A DNA stretch of 64,000 bases. Origin: Pseudovibrio brasiliensis (GTDB taxonomy: Bacteria; Pseudomonadota; Alphaproteobacteria; Rhizobiales; Stappiaceae). The DNA is taken from positions 2,862,501 through 2,926,500 of the forward strand of contig NZ_CP074126.1 in NCBI RefSeq assembly GCF_018282095.1. Direction: 5' to 3'. The position numbers and the translations under genes are program-made. Shown here piece after piece: positions 25,886 through 36,180 of this stretch (position 1 is its first letter; the number at the start of each line of letters is the position of its first letter). A model generated the notes under the pieces. It saw nothing but the letters and a program-made list of their open reading frames with translations, did not search any database and was not told the origin of the DNA.

Positions 25886-27085
25886 TCAGGCTACCTTCGA
25901 AATACTTGGAATATACGTGTCGTGAATAATCAGAGCCGCTGCGCCAAGAGCAGCCGTCATCCAACCGGAAGCACCACGCACCACGCGCGGCAAAGTCCGG
26001 TCAGCGCGAACGGAAACCGTCGCATCAATCAGATCCAGCTTATCAATCAGCCGTTCCAACAGCTCCGGCGGCATGGCACCGCCCAGAATAACAGCCTCCG
26101 GATCAAACAGATTTTCGAGCGTGCCTATGGCCTGCGCCAGCGGATCAGCCGCTTCACTGATCCACTCTTCCAGATCAGGATCATTGGCAGCCAGCAGATC
26201 AGAAAGATCCTTCTGGCTCTCCGCAGACTTACCGCGCTTTTGCAAAAACTCGCTGGCCGCCATACGGCTGGTGTAGGTTTCAAGGCACCCGCGATTGCCA
26301 CAAGAGCAAAGCCGTCCACCCCGCTCCACAACCACGTGCCCCAGCTCACCTGCGTTGCCAAACGCACCGCGCAGGATCTCTCCGTTGGAGATCACACCAA
26401 GGCCAAGGCCAGTCCCGAAATAAACAAAACAGAAGGATTGCAGCTCCGTCGCCGAGCCTGTGGTCTGTTCCGCAATCGCTGCTGCCGTCGCATCATTTTC
26501 CACCCGCACCGGCACCTGCAGCACGTCTTCAAACAGCGCCTGCGGGTCTTTATCGTCCCAGCCAACCAGCTCTGCTTTACCCGCACCGGTTAATCCTACG
26601 CGTCCAAACGGACCGGGCATAACGATTCCCGCACCCAGAACAGGTGGCGCGTTCTTGCCAATGGATGAAAGTGCCTCATCACAGGCCGCCTTCACAGCAG
26701 GCAGAACAACAGCCGGCTCACTGCTCTTGATATGTATGCGTTTGGTGTAAAGCGTATCACCGAGAAAGTTCACCAGCGCGCACAAAATCGCGTTGGGTCG
26801 AACCTCCACCCCCAGCGCCACTGCGCCTGCCGGGTTCAGCGTATATTGCACCGCAGGCAGTCCGCGTCCTTTTGTCTGGCGTTCACCTGCAAGAATCAGC
26901 GCCTCACCTTCCAACTCCGCTATGATGTTACTCATCGCTTGTGTGGACAAACCAGTCAGGCGGGCAAGTTCTGCACGCCCCAGTTTACCATGGGAACGTA
27001 AGTGTCCGAGAACGACTTTCCTATTGTGAAGTCGAGTTCTTTCAGCGTTTGAGCCAATGATTTTAAGTGGTGCGTTTCGATGCAT
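25886..27085 (-). CDS. ROK-family transcriptional regulator
   Basis: NagC/XylR-type protein of 399 residues. The N-terminal winged HTH (about 22-75, LRSHGKLGRAELARLTGLSTQAMSNII) is followed by the ROK sugar-kinase fold. That fold has the GAGIVMPGPFG segment and the zinc-site cluster CSCGNRGCLETY (about 260-271). It probably senses an amino sugar or its phosphate and represses both the PIG-L/ROK operon and the divergent importer. A pair of identical inverted repeats lies in the shared promoter. The ribosome site is weak. Confidence 0.9.
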   Translation of the reverse strand: MHRNAPLKIIGSNAERTRLHNRKVVLGHLRSHGKLGRAELARLTGLSTQAMSNIIAELEGEALILAGERQTKGRGLPAVQYTLNPAGAVALGVEVRPNAILCALVNFLGDTLYTKRIHIKSSEPAVVLPAVKAACDEALSSIGKNAPPVLGAGIVMPGPFGRVGLTGAGKAELVGWDDKDPQALFEDVLQVPVRVENDATAAAIAEQTTGSATELQSFCFVYFGTGLGLGVISNGEILRGAFGNAGELGHVVVERGGRLCSCGNRGCLETYTSRMAASEFLQKRGKSAESQKDLSDLLAANDPDLEEWISEAADPLAQAIGTLENLFDPEAVILGGAMPPELLERLIDKLDLIDATVSVRADRTLPRVVRGASGWMTAALGAAALIIHDTYIPSISKVA

Positions 27086-27097
27086 ATCTATCCATTA

Positions 27098-27131
27098 ATT
27101 CAAAACACTTGAATATTCAACTTAATTGAAT
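27098..27131. promoter_or_regulatory. Two abutting 17-bp operators ATTCAA-N5-TTGAAT
   Basis: ATTCAA-aacac-TTGAAT at 27098-27114 is immediately followed by ATTCAA-cttaa-TTGAAT at 27115-27131. Both lie in the divergent promoter between the ROK regulator and the importer genes. Identical arms and spacing make a regulator-binding site very likely; the ROK protein is the natural candidate (inference). Confidence 0.7.
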
Positions 27132-27249
27132 TAAATCTGTTCAGCATTGTGAAATATTAAGAGAAGAACATTTCTTTTCGCAATTTATCAAAAGAAGCTG
27201 GGGCGAGGAATAGAGGGCAGCTCCGACTTTAGGACTTAGGAGAGGGTCA

Positions 27250-28503
27250 ATGAAGCAATTGAAAAAGTGGATGCTGGGGGCAACCACCGCAGCTTGCGCA
27301 ATGTATGCGGCAGGCAGCGCACAGGCAGTAGAAATTGAGTACTGGCAGTATTTCTTTGAGCCACGCGTCAAAGCAATGGAAACCCTGATCGAAAACTTCG
27401 AGAAGGCAAATCCGGACATCACCGTCAAGATGACCCACTTCCCGTATGCGGATTACCGCACGAAAGTGGCCGCCGCGATCCCTGCAGGTCAGGGCCCGGA
27501 TGTGGTGCAGCTGTTCTATGGCTGGCTGAACGACTACGTCAACGCGCAGCTTATCCAGCCGCTACCAAACGACGTATTCCCGCCAGCTGAGATCGAAGCT
27601 GAGTTCTTCCCAATGGTTCAGGCCATGAAGCGCGGCGATCAGTACATGGCCCTGCCAACCGCAGTGCGTTCGCTGGCTCTGTTCTACAACAAGCGCCTCT
27701 TCGACAAAGCAGGCATCGATGGCCCGCCAAAAACACTGGACGAGCTGGTTGAAACCGCCAAGAAGCTCACTCAGACAGACGGCGCAGGCAACCTGTCCAC
27801 CGTGGGCATCACCACCGGCATGAACGCACAGGATCACCACTGGTTCCGTGAAGTGCTCGTACGCCAGTTCGGCGGCGACCCGTACATGGATAACTACAAG
27901 AAGGTGAACTACAACACAGACGCCGGTAAAGCCGCTCTGAAGTACTACTCCGATCTTGAGTTCACCCACAAAGTGACCGCAGCTGGCTTCATGGATGAGC
28001 CGCAGGCAGCCTTTAAGGCAGGCCGCGCAGGCATGCACATCGATGGTTCCTTCCGCATCGGCGCACTCAACAAGGTGCGGGGCCTTAAGTGGGGCGTGGC
28101 AGAACTGCCAGCTGCTGCTGACGGAACCCAGTCCAACTACTCCTCCTACTGGGTGAACGGCATCACGTCCAAAGCCACCGACGAGAAGTACGACGCAGCC
28201 GTCAAATTCATGAAATACGTGACCTCCGATGAGGCCATGCAGGTCTGGCTCGACACCGTTGGCGAACTTCCTGCAAAGCCATCTGCTGCGATGACCGATG
28301 CAAACGCAAACCACGAAGTCTACGGCCCGTTCATCAAAGGCCTCGGCTATGCAAAGACAACCATCTTTGCCAACGAAAGTGGTCAGCGTCAGGCTCTGAT
28401 GGACATGGTTGGCCGTATGCGTCTTGAAAGTCAGTCTGCAGAAGATTCCCTTGCTCAGGCAGCAGGCGAAGAGCAGAAGATCCTCGACGACTACTACAAC
28501 TAA
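27250..28503 (+). CDS. Sugar ABC transporter substrate-binding protein (family 1)
   Basis: Periplasmic binding protein of 417 residues with a signal peptide (cleavage near GSAQA-VEIEYW). The mature start EIEYWQYFFEPRVKAMETLI and the segment FEKANPDITVKM with PYADYRTKV are typical of UgpB/MalE-type proteins. AGGAGA lies 6 bases before the ATG. First gene of a six-gene importer/catabolic operon. The ligand is not clear, but the neighbouring PIG-L, lyase and kinase genes suggest an N-acetylated or amino-linked sugar conjugate. Confidence 0.9.
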   Translation: MKQLKKWMLGATTAACAMYAAGSAQAVEIEYWQYFFEPRVKAMETLIENFEKANPDITVKMTHFPYADYRTKVAAAIPAGQGPDVVQLFYGWLNDYVNAQLIQPLPNDVFPPAEIEAEFFPMVQAMKRGDQYMALPTAVRSLALFYNKRLFDKAGIDGPPKTLDELVETAKKLTQTDGAGNLSTVGITTGMNAQDHHWFREVLVRQFGGDPYMDNYKKVNYNTDAGKAALKYYSDLEFTHKVTAAGFMDEPQAAFKAGRAGMHIDGSFRIGALNKVRGLKWGVAELPAAADGTQSNYSSYWVNGITSKATDEKYDAAVKFMKYVTSDEAMQVWLDTVGELPAKPSAAMTDANANHEVYGPFIKGLGYAKTTIFANESGQRQALMDMVGRMRLESQSAEDSLAQAAGEEQKILDDYYN

Positions 28504-28534
28504 GCCTCACGTATCAGGCTATCAAAACATAAGC

Positions 28535-28563
28535 ATGTGAGGGCGATCCCTTTGCCCTCACAT
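28535..28563 (+). terminator. Stem-loop after the sugar-binding protein gene
   Basis: Perfect 10-bp stem ATGTGAGGGC/GCCCTCACAT with a 9-base loop, 32 bp after the stop. No T-run follows, so it more likely stabilises the upstream message or partly attenuates than fully terminates. The permease gene begins about 130 bp further on. Confidence 0.6.
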
Positions 28564-28696
28564 CTCTAGGTCAGCATATAGGGCAAAGGCTCTTTCAGCA
28601 GAGCCACAAAACACCTTAAAACAAAGAGTTAGAGCAGTCTCATGGCTCATCTTATGAGCAAACTGCTGCAATTCCGGCTATAATCAGGGGGCGGTT

Positions 28697-29590
28697 TTGG
28701 GGATTTATAAAAGGCTCTCGATCTCGCAAAAGCAGATCGTCTGGGCATGGGGGCTACTCGCCATCCCGATCGTTTTTTATGTGGTTGTGCGCTTCTATCC
28801 AACAGCGAACGCCATTCTGCTCTCTTTTCAGGAATGGAACCTGCTTGGCTCGCGCAGCTGGGCCGGGTTCGACAACTACGTAAAGCTGTTCAGCGATCCA
28901 ACCTTCTGGAAAGTGTTCGCTAACACCTTCCTCTATCTGATACTGGGAACACCAACTTCCCTGCTTCTGGCATTCGTGATCGCGTTCCATCTGGATAAGC
29001 TGCGCTTCATGCACGGCACCATCCGCGCACTGTACTTCCTGCCATTCATGACCAGCGCTGTGGCCATGGCATGGGTCTGGCGCTGGTTCTACCAGCCGGT
29101 TCCAATCGGCGTCTTCAACAACGCTCTGGCAACCTTCGGCATTCCACAGATCCCGTTCCTGAACTCCACCACCTACGCCCTGCCGTCCATTCTGGCACCG
29201 GCCATCTGGGCAGGTCTCGGGTTCCAGGTCATCATCTTCATGGCAGGCCTGCGCGCCATTCCGCAAACCTATTATGAGGCAGCTCGCATTGATGGCATCT
29301 CCGCCTGGGAAACCCTGACTGAGATCACCATTCCGCTGCTCAAGCCAACCATCGTCTTTCTGGTTGTCTTCTCCTCAATCGGCTTCCTGCGTATCTTCGA
29401 TCAGGTCTTCAACATGACCACGAACGATCCGGGTGGCCCGCTCAACTCCACCAAGCCGTTGGTTCTGATGATCTACGACACGGCCTTCAACTCTTTTGAC
29501 ATGGGGTATGCGGCAGCACAAACGGTTGTCCTGTTCACCGTTCTGCTTGTCGTCAGCCTGCTGCAACTGCGCGTCATGAGGGATAAGTAA
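28697..29590 (+). CDS. Sugar ABC transporter permease (MalF/UgpA type)
   Basis: Inner-membrane permease of 297 residues with six predicted TMs. The EAA loop YYEAARIDGISAWETLTEITIPLL binds the ATPase. The start is a TTG at 28697 with AGGGGG 5 bases upstream; no ATG fits better. It lies 1 base ahead of the second permease gene and pairs with it to form the channel. Confidence 0.9.
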   Translation: MGIYKRLSISQKQIVWAWGLLAIPIVFYVVVRFYPTANAILLSFQEWNLLGSRSWAGFDNYVKLFSDPTFWKVFANTFLYLILGTPTSLLLAFVIAFHLDKLRFMHGTIRALYFLPFMTSAVAMAWVWRWFYQPVPIGVFNNALATFGIPQIPFLNSTTYALPSILAPAIWAGLGFQVIIFMAGLRAIPQTYYEAARIDGISAWETLTEITIPLLKPTIVFLVVFSSIGFLRIFDQVFNMTTNDPGGPLNSTKPLVLMIYDTAFNSFDMGYAAAQTVVLFTVLLVVSLLQLRVMRDK

Positions 29591-29591
29591 T

Positions 29592-30470
29592 ATGGCTTTT
29601 TCAGAAACACTGGACTCAGGCAAGAGCGCCGCATCCCTGCGCAGCTCAGCCCGCAGAAAACGCAGTCAGGCACAATTCATCCGCTGGCTCCTGCTGTTTG
29701 CAGGCGGCATCGCCATGATCATGCCAATCGTGTTCATGCTGTCCACGTCCTTCAAATACCCGTTTGAGGTCTACAACCTGAACCTCATCCCGGAAGAACC
29801 AACCATCGAGAACTACACCTACGTTCTGGAAGATGGCCGCTTCTTCGGCTGGTTCACCAACTCACTGCTCATCGCAACCATCACAACCATCTGTAACGTG
29901 CTGTTTGACAGCCTCGTCGGTTACGTCCTGTGCAAGTACACCTTCCCGGGCCGTTACATCATCTTCATCGCCATCCTGTCGACTCTGATGATCCCGACCG
30001 AAATGCTGGTTATTCCATGGTACCTGATGAGCTCTACCTTCGGTTGGCTCGACACCTACTGGGGCATCATGTTCCCAGGCCTCATGACAGCCTTCGGCAC
30101 CTTCCTCATGAAGCAGTTCTTTGAAACTGTGCCGGACGACTTCCTTGAAGCCGCGCGCATCGATGGCCTCAACGAACTGCAGATCTGGTGGACCGTGGCC
30201 ATGCCGCTGGTGCGCCCTGCTCTGGCAGCTCTGGCGATCTTCGTGTTCCTCGGCAACTGGACAGCCTTCATCTGGCCGCTCATCGTCACCAACAGTCAGG
30301 AAATGTACACCCTGCCCGTTGGCCTCACCACCTTCTCCGTAGAAGCGCAGGTGGAGTGGGAGCTGATCATGACCGGCGCAGCAATCTCAACCATCCCGAC
30401 CCTGATCGTATTCCTGGTGTTCCAGCGCTACATCATTCGCGGCGTAGTAATGGCAGGACTTAAAGGATGA
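29592..30470 (+). CDS. Sugar ABC transporter permease (MalG/UgpE type)
   Basis: Inner-membrane permease of 292 residues. A cytoplasmic N-terminus of about 30 residues rich in Ser/Arg precedes TM1, and six TMs are predicted. The coupling loop is LEAARIDGLNELQIWWTVAMPLV. The protein ends IIRGVVMAGLKG, a common C-terminus for this family. GAGGG within the end of the previous gene acts as ribosome site, and its stop overlaps the lyase start as ATGA. Confidence 0.92.
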   Translation: MAFSETLDSGKSAASLRSSARRKRSQAQFIRWLLLFAGGIAMIMPIVFMLSTSFKYPFEVYNLNLIPEEPTIENYTYVLEDGRFFGWFTNSLLIATITTICNVLFDSLVGYVLCKYTFPGRYIIFIAILSTLMIPTEMLVIPWYLMSSTFGWLDTYWGIMFPGLMTAFGTFLMKQFFETVPDDFLEAARIDGLNELQIWWTVAMPLVRPALAALAIFVFLGNWTAFIWPLIVTNSQEMYTLPVGLTTFSVEAQVEWELIMTGAAISTIPTLIVFLVFQRYIIRGVVMAGLKG

Positions 30471-31954
30471 TCGACAGTTCAAAGTTCCCGCATCCGGTCT
30501 ACAAGGACACCGTGCTCGCACCGCTCTTTGAAGGGGTCAAAGCACACCACACCACCTCGATCACACAGATCAATCAGGCCCATCTGGTGATGCTGTGTGA
30601 GACGGGCATCGTGCCGATCGAAACCGGCAAACAGATCGCCAAGGCACTCATTGAGATTGAGAAAGATCTGGCAGACGCAGATCCGGAATACACCGGCGAG
30701 TACGAAGACTACTTCTTCCTCGTGGAAGCTGAGCTGAAGAAACGTCTGGGCCCAGACATTGCCGGCATGCTGCACACAGCCCGCTCACGCAATGACATGG
30801 ACCACACGGTCTTCAAGTTAGCACTGGCCAAACGCTGTGATGCCCTCACCCAACAGGCGCTACACCTGTGTGATGTGCTGATCAGAAAAGCCGAGATCGA
30901 GAAGGAAACGCTGATTGTTGCCTACACCCATGGGCAACCGGCACAGCCATCCACCTTCGGCCATTACCTGTCCGCAGCGCTGGAAGTGCTACTGCGCGAT
31001 CTGGAGCGCCTGAATCTGGCACGAGCTGGCATTGACCATTGCCCAATGGGCGCAGCGGCCATCACCACCTCCGGCTTCCCGATCAATCGCGAACGCATGG
31101 CAGAGCTTCTGGGCTTCAGTGAGCCTCTGCTCAACTCCTATGGCTGCATTGCCTCCGTAGACTATGTCACGGGCCTCTACTCGGCCATGAAGCTCATGTT
31201 CCTGCATCTGGGCCGCGTCATTCAGGATATGCAGTTCTGGAGCGCCTTTGAGGTCGGCCAGCTCTATGTGCCAAACAGTCTGGTGCAGATCTCGTCCATC
31301 ATGCCGCAAAAGCGCAATCCGGTGCCGATTGAGCACCTGCGCCATCTGGCTTCCGTCACCGTTGGCCGCTGCGATGCAATCGTCGGCACCATGCACAACA
31401 CCCCGTTCACGGACATGAACGATAGTGAGGGTGAAGTGCAGCAGGCTGGTTATGCTGCCTTTGAAAGCGGCAGCCGTGTACTGGACCTGTTTGCAGCGCT
31501 GATTGCAGCAAGCTCCATCAACGAGGAACGTGTTGCCAAGAACACGGACGCGTCCTGCATCACCATCACAGAGCTGGCAGACACACTGGTGCGTGAGGAA
31601 GGTCTCTCCTTCCGTCAGGCCCATGAGATTGCAGCGGAAACAGCCAAGGCTGTGATCGCAGAGCAAAAGCCACTGCGTGATGGGTTCGACCCATTTGGCA
31701 AAGCTTTTGAAGCCCATGCGCAGAGGGTCTCCCATATGAGCGAAGACCAGTTCATGCATGCTGTCAGCGCTGAAAATTTCGTTGCCATTCGCACCCGCCC
31801 CGGCGGGCCAGCTCCAAGCGCATTGGACGCTGCTTTAGAAACCTACAAGCAGTCCGCCAAGGCGTTGAGAGTCAATAACAAATCATTTGTAGATCAAAGC
31901 GCGCAGGCCACCTTGGTGCGCAGCGCTGCTTTTGCAAAACTAGTGCAGGAGTGA
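30467..31954 (+). CDS. Argininosuccinate lyase-like enzyme (fumarase/aspartase superfamily), probably not ArgH
   Basis: 495-residue lyase of the superfamily that eliminates fumarate from N-succinyl or related compounds. The catalytic loop reads SSIMPQKRNP (276-285), but the residue before the serine pair is Ile rather than the usual Gly. The substrate loop reads HTARSRNDMDHT where argininosuccinate lyases have RNDQVATD. The acid/base region is THGQPAQP rather than THLQRAQP. Its place inside a sugar importer operon (4-base overlap upstream, 4-base gap downstream) argues for a catabolic C-N lyase on the imported compound. Canonical ArgH activity cannot be excluded. Confidence 0.8.
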   Translation: MIDSSKFPHPVYKDTVLAPLFEGVKAHHTTSITQINQAHLVMLCETGIVPIETGKQIAKALIEIEKDLADADPEYTGEYEDYFFLVEAELKKRLGPDIAGMLHTARSRNDMDHTVFKLALAKRCDALTQQALHLCDVLIRKAEIEKETLIVAYTHGQPAQPSTFGHYLSAALEVLLRDLERLNLARAGIDHCPMGAAAITTSGFPINRERMAELLGFSEPLLNSYGCIASVDYVTGLYSAMKLMFLHLGRVIQDMQFWSAFEVGQLYVPNSLVQISSIMPQKRNPVPIEHLRHLASVTVGRCDAIVGTMHNTPFTDMNDSEGEVQQAGYAAFESGSRVLDLFAALIAASSINEERVAKNTDASCITITELADTLVREEGLSFRQAHEIAAETAKAVIAEQKPLRDGFDPFGKAFEAHAQRVSHMSEDQFMHAVSAENFVAIRTRPGGPAPSALDAALETYKQSAKALRVNNKSFVDQSAQATLVRSAAFAKLVQE

Positions 31955-31958
31955 TCGA

Positions 31959-33013
<1,055 letters not shown>

Positions 33014-33017
<4 letters not shown>

Positions 33018-33871
33018 CCTCAAAAGAAACCGATGGGGCAATCGTCTGTGCGGGACGGGTTTATTGCGACCTCATCTTTACGGGGCTCACCGAACTGCCA
33101 CGGCTAGGCGAAGAAACCTATGCCAAAGATCTGGCAGTTGAACCCGGAGGCGGCGGTTTCATCACCGCTGCCAACCTTTCCGCGTTGGGCCACAAAACGA
33201 CCCTTCTGGCGTCCATGCCGGGCGGCCCGTTCGGCTCTGCGATCCTTGAAAAGATGCAGCGCAGCGGCGTCGACCTGAGTCTGTCACCATACGATCAGGC
33301 CAACGGCGCGCAGGTCACAGCTGTAATCGGTTGTCTGGAAGACCGCGCCTTCCTGACCAAGCGCAATGGCACTGCCGTTCCAAGAGACATGCTGGACGCC
33401 TTTAGCGCCTCAAAAGCCAGACACCTGCACATCGGCGAACTGGCAACACTGCAGGAGCTGCCAGAGCTTCTGGAGATCGCCAAAGCAGCTGGCATGACTG
33501 TCTCTCTGGATTGCTCCTGGGATCAGAACTGCCTGCTCAATGGAGACGTTCAGGACCTCATCGCACAGGTGGACCTTTTCCTGCCCAACGAGATGGAAGC
33601 CGAACATCTGGGCTACCTGAAAGATCCGGCCAACTGTCCGACCCTCACAGTGGTCAAGAAAGGCAAGGCAGGCGCAACTGCCATAACGCCCGATGGCGAG
33701 ATCACCGTTGCCGCTGACCCGGTACCAGTGGTCGACACCACCGGTGCAGGCGATGCCTTCAATGCCGGGTTCTTAAGCTCGTGGCTACGCGGTGCAGATA
33801 TCGAGACCTGTCTGCACGACGGGAACAAGTGCGGCGCAGCAGCTGTCATGCGCGTCGGCGGCGCGCCATAA
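33014..33871 (+). CDS. PfkB-family carbohydrate kinase
   Basis: Ribokinase-type ATP-dependent sugar or nucleoside kinase of 285 residues. The N-terminal glycine-rich stretch PGGGGFITAANLSALG and the C-terminal signature DTTGAGDAFNAGF (catalytic Asp in GAGD) are present. It is slightly shorter than ribokinase (about 310). It starts with GTG overlapping the ATPase stop (GTGA), with GGGAGG 7 bases upstream. It likely phosphorylates the sugar released after deacetylation or lyase cleavage (inference). A terminator follows. Confidence 0.88.
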
Positions 33872-33880
33872 TCAAACAAG

Positions 33881-33905
33881 AAGGGTCACGATCACCGTGG
33901 CCCTT
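33881..33905 (+). terminator. Terminator after the PfkB gene
   Basis: 9-bp stem AAGGGTCAC/GTGGCCCTT with one mismatch, loop of 7, 9 bp after the stop. The T-run is short (TTAT). The remaining 300 bp to the LacI gene hold only operator-like sequences. Confidence 0.6.
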
Positions 33906-34148
33906 ATCCCCCTTCTATCCCCGCATCTCCCGATCTTCAGCATCGCTTGCAGCCGCAGCACATATGCGCGCATCACTGCATAACCGATGAACGCACCCTT
34001 TTGCCTCTTCAACGCAATTTTTACAAAACAACGCACATTGCAACGCAAAAATTAAAACGTATTTTCTGATTTCATAGGGAATCGTCATGATCTCTGAAAA
34101 ACCTATATTTTCAGCCATTCTTGACAGATCAAAATTTTGATTCCTAAA

Positions 34149-34164
34149 ATACAAACGTTTCAAT
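34149..34164. promoter_or_regulatory. LacI-type operator candidate
   Basis: AAACGTTT (34153-34160) with A/T-rich flanks matches the CG-centred palindrome bound by many LacI-family repressors. It lies about 50 bp upstream of the LacI-family start. A second, less symmetrical AAAACGTATTTT is at 34054-34065. Autoregulation is inferred. Confidence 0.45.
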
Positions 34165-34211
34165 TATTGCTTTTTCGGTTCCGGAAGAGCACATACTGTC
34201 GGATTTCAAAA

Positions 34212-35240
34212 GTGGCTCGCGCAACAATCAAAACCATCGCTCAAAAAGCTGACCTTTCCGTCGGCACTGTCTCCAGAGCTTTGAAGGATTGCTCATCGGT
34301 CAAGGACAAGACCAAGGAACGCGTGCGCCAGATCGCCGAGGAAATCGGCTACGTCCGCAACCTCGACGGCCTGCGCCTGCGCACAGGCCGCACCTACTCC
34401 GTCGCCGTAGTCATGACCACCCCAACCACCGGCAGTCATGAGTGGGAAGGTGTTGAATACACCAATATTCTCAATGGCATAATGGGCGCCCTACGCGGCA
34501 CCGTGTATCGCGCTGCAATCTATCCGGTCGATGATTTCGACACCAGCTTTCAGGAAATCCGCAATATCGTCGAGCAGCGTCTGGCCGATGGCATCATCAT
34601 CTCAGGCACCCGCCCCGATGACGCCCGCATCAGCTATATGCTGGAAAAGGACTTTCCATTCGTCACCTACGGCATGAGCGAGCACTTCACCCCCTACTCC
34701 TATGTGGACGCAAACTCCCAGCAAATGTCCTATGAGGCCACCGCCCGCCTCCTCCGCCTCGGCCACACCAACATCGTCACTATCAACCCACCAGACGAAC
34801 TTATGTACTCAAAACAGCGCCAGCGCGGTTACCTGCGAGCGCTTGAGGACGCGGGGATAAAAACAACAGCAGATTTCATCGCCACCGGACCACTCACACC
34901 GGAGTTCGGCAAGGTGACTGTTAAAGCATTGTATAATCACAACAATAAACCAACAGCCTATATTTGCGCCAACGAAGCGAGCGCACTTGGCGTGCTGTCC
35001 GCCTTTCACGAACTGGGCATAGAGTTCGGCAAGGATGCGATCGTCAACGCCACCGACGACATCAACGTCAGTGCATATTTCACCCCACCGATCACGACAT
35101 ATTACCTGCCCATTGAAGAAACCAGCAAGGCTCTCGGCGAGTTCATCATTCGCCGCATAGAGGGAGAGCCGGCACAAGACCTCCAAAGAATGGTCATGCC
35201 ACAACTGATCGAACGGCAGGACGACCGCCTGAAACCATAG
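34212..35240 (+). CDS. LacI-family transcriptional regulator
   Basis: Repressor of about 342 residues from the GTG at 34212, which begins directly with the HTH (ARATIKTIAQKADLSVGTVSRAL); the frame is open 25 codons further upstream without a better start. The hinge follows (VRQIAEEIGYVRNLDGLRLRTGR). The periplasmic-binding-protein-like effector domain covers about 60-335. The ribosome site is poor, so the start is tentative. It precedes, in the same direction, a binding protein, permease and GH1 gene, and is probably their regulator. Confidence 0.88.
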   Translation: MARATIKTIAQKADLSVGTVSRALKDCSSVKDKTKERVRQIAEEIGYVRNLDGLRLRTGRTYSVAVVMTTPTTGSHEWEGVEYTNILNGIMGALRGTVYRAAIYPVDDFDTSFQEIRNIVEQRLADGIIISGTRPDDARISYMLEKDFPFVTYGMSEHFTPYSYVDANSQQMSYEATARLLRLGHTNIVTINPPDELMYSKQRQRGYLRALEDAGIKTTADFIATGPLTPEFGKVTVKALYNHNNKPTAYICANEASALGVLSAFHELGIEFGKDAIVNATDDINVSAYFTPPITTYYLPIEETSKALGEFIIRRIEGEPAQDLQRMVMPQLIERQDDRLKP

Positions 35241-35303
35241 ACTTCAGGCACACGCGGCCCAGCGCTCTGGCTGAGCCAAACAACATTATGAGGAGAGCAT
35301 AAT

Positions 35304-36056
35304 ATGTTACGTGAATTTATTGCCGCGACAGTATTTGGAACCATGATGATCGCAGGCGCACAGGCCGCAGATCTGGGAGGACAAGTCCTCAAAGTCGGCT
35401 CCGATACCACCTACCCACCAATGGAAACCGTTGATGAGAAAACCGGCGAAATCGTTGGCTTTGACGTAGATATCATGGACGCCATCTGCGCAAAAATTAA
35501 TTGTAAGGCAGAGTTTGTAACCACCGCATGGGATGGCATTTTTGCGGCACTGGTTCAGGGTGAGTTCGACGTGGTCATGTCTGGTGTTTCCATCACGGAC
35601 GAACGCAAGAAAACCATGGACTTCTCTGATCCATACCTCGTCGTCAGTCAGGCAATCCTGCTGCGCGTCGAAGATGAAGGCACCTCACTGGAGGCCTTCC
35701 AGAGCGGCGGCAAAACACTCGCAGCCCAAACCGGCACCACCAACGCACAACTGGCAGAAAAACTCGTCACTCGTGACAACACCCGCCTCTACGATACCTT
35801 CGCAGCCGCCATTCTGGCCCTGCAAAACGCTGACGTAGATGGCGTCATCATCGACGGAACCTCAGCCCACGCTTACGAGCAGGAATTTGCCGGCGAACTG
35901 ACAGCTACAATCAAAGGCCTTGAATCCGACCCGCTCGGCATCGTGTTCCAGAAAGGCTCTCCAATGGTTGACGCCTTCAACGAAGGCCTCGAACAGATCA
36001 AAGCAGACGGCACATGGGATGCCCTCGTCGCCAAGTACTGGGGTGTTGAGAACTAA
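35304..36056 (+). CDS. Polar amino-acid-type ABC substrate-binding protein (family 3)
   Basis: Periplasmic binding protein of 250 residues with a signal peptide (cleavage near GAQA-ADLG). Family hallmarks are LKVGSDTTYPPMETVDEKTGEIVGFDVDIMDAI (in parts), FDVVMSGVSITDERKKTMDFSDPY and the conserved QTGTTNAQLAE region. AGGAGAG lies 6 bases before the ATG. It is followed by two hairpins and then by a permease and a beta-glucosidase. An amino-acid-like ligand is expected by family, but the GH1 neighbour suggests a glycoside or glyco-conjugate. Confidence 0.9.
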   Translation: MLREFIAATVFGTMMIAGAQAADLGGQVLKVGSDTTYPPMETVDEKTGEIVGFDVDIMDAICAKINCKAEFVTTAWDGIFAALVQGEFDVVMSGVSITDERKKTMDFSDPYLVVSQAILLRVEDEGTSLEAFQSGGKTLAAQTGTTNAQLAEKLVTRDNTRLYDTFAAAILALQNADVDGVIIDGTSAHAYEQEFAGELTATIKGLESDPLGIVFQKGSPMVDAFNEGLEQIKADGTWDALVAKYWGVEN

Positions 36057-36061
36057 TCTCT

Positions 36062-36116
36062 TTTAGGCACCTCGCCTAAACCTCCGGGGCGGGCCTGTTC
36101 CCTGCGAGCAGCCCGC
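36062..36116 (+). terminator. Two stem-loops after the family-3 binding protein
   Basis: TTTAGGC-acctc-GCCTAAA (36062-36080) lies 5 bp after the stop. GCGGGC...GCCCGC (36089-36094 with 36111-36116) lies shortly beyond. There is no strong T-run. They occupy the gap before the permease and probably tune relative expression. Confidence 0.5.
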
Positions 36117-36180
36117 TCTCCCAAAGTCTAGAAGCGATCCACGAAACACATCAACCCATTGATGTGAGTGGAGGATTCCC

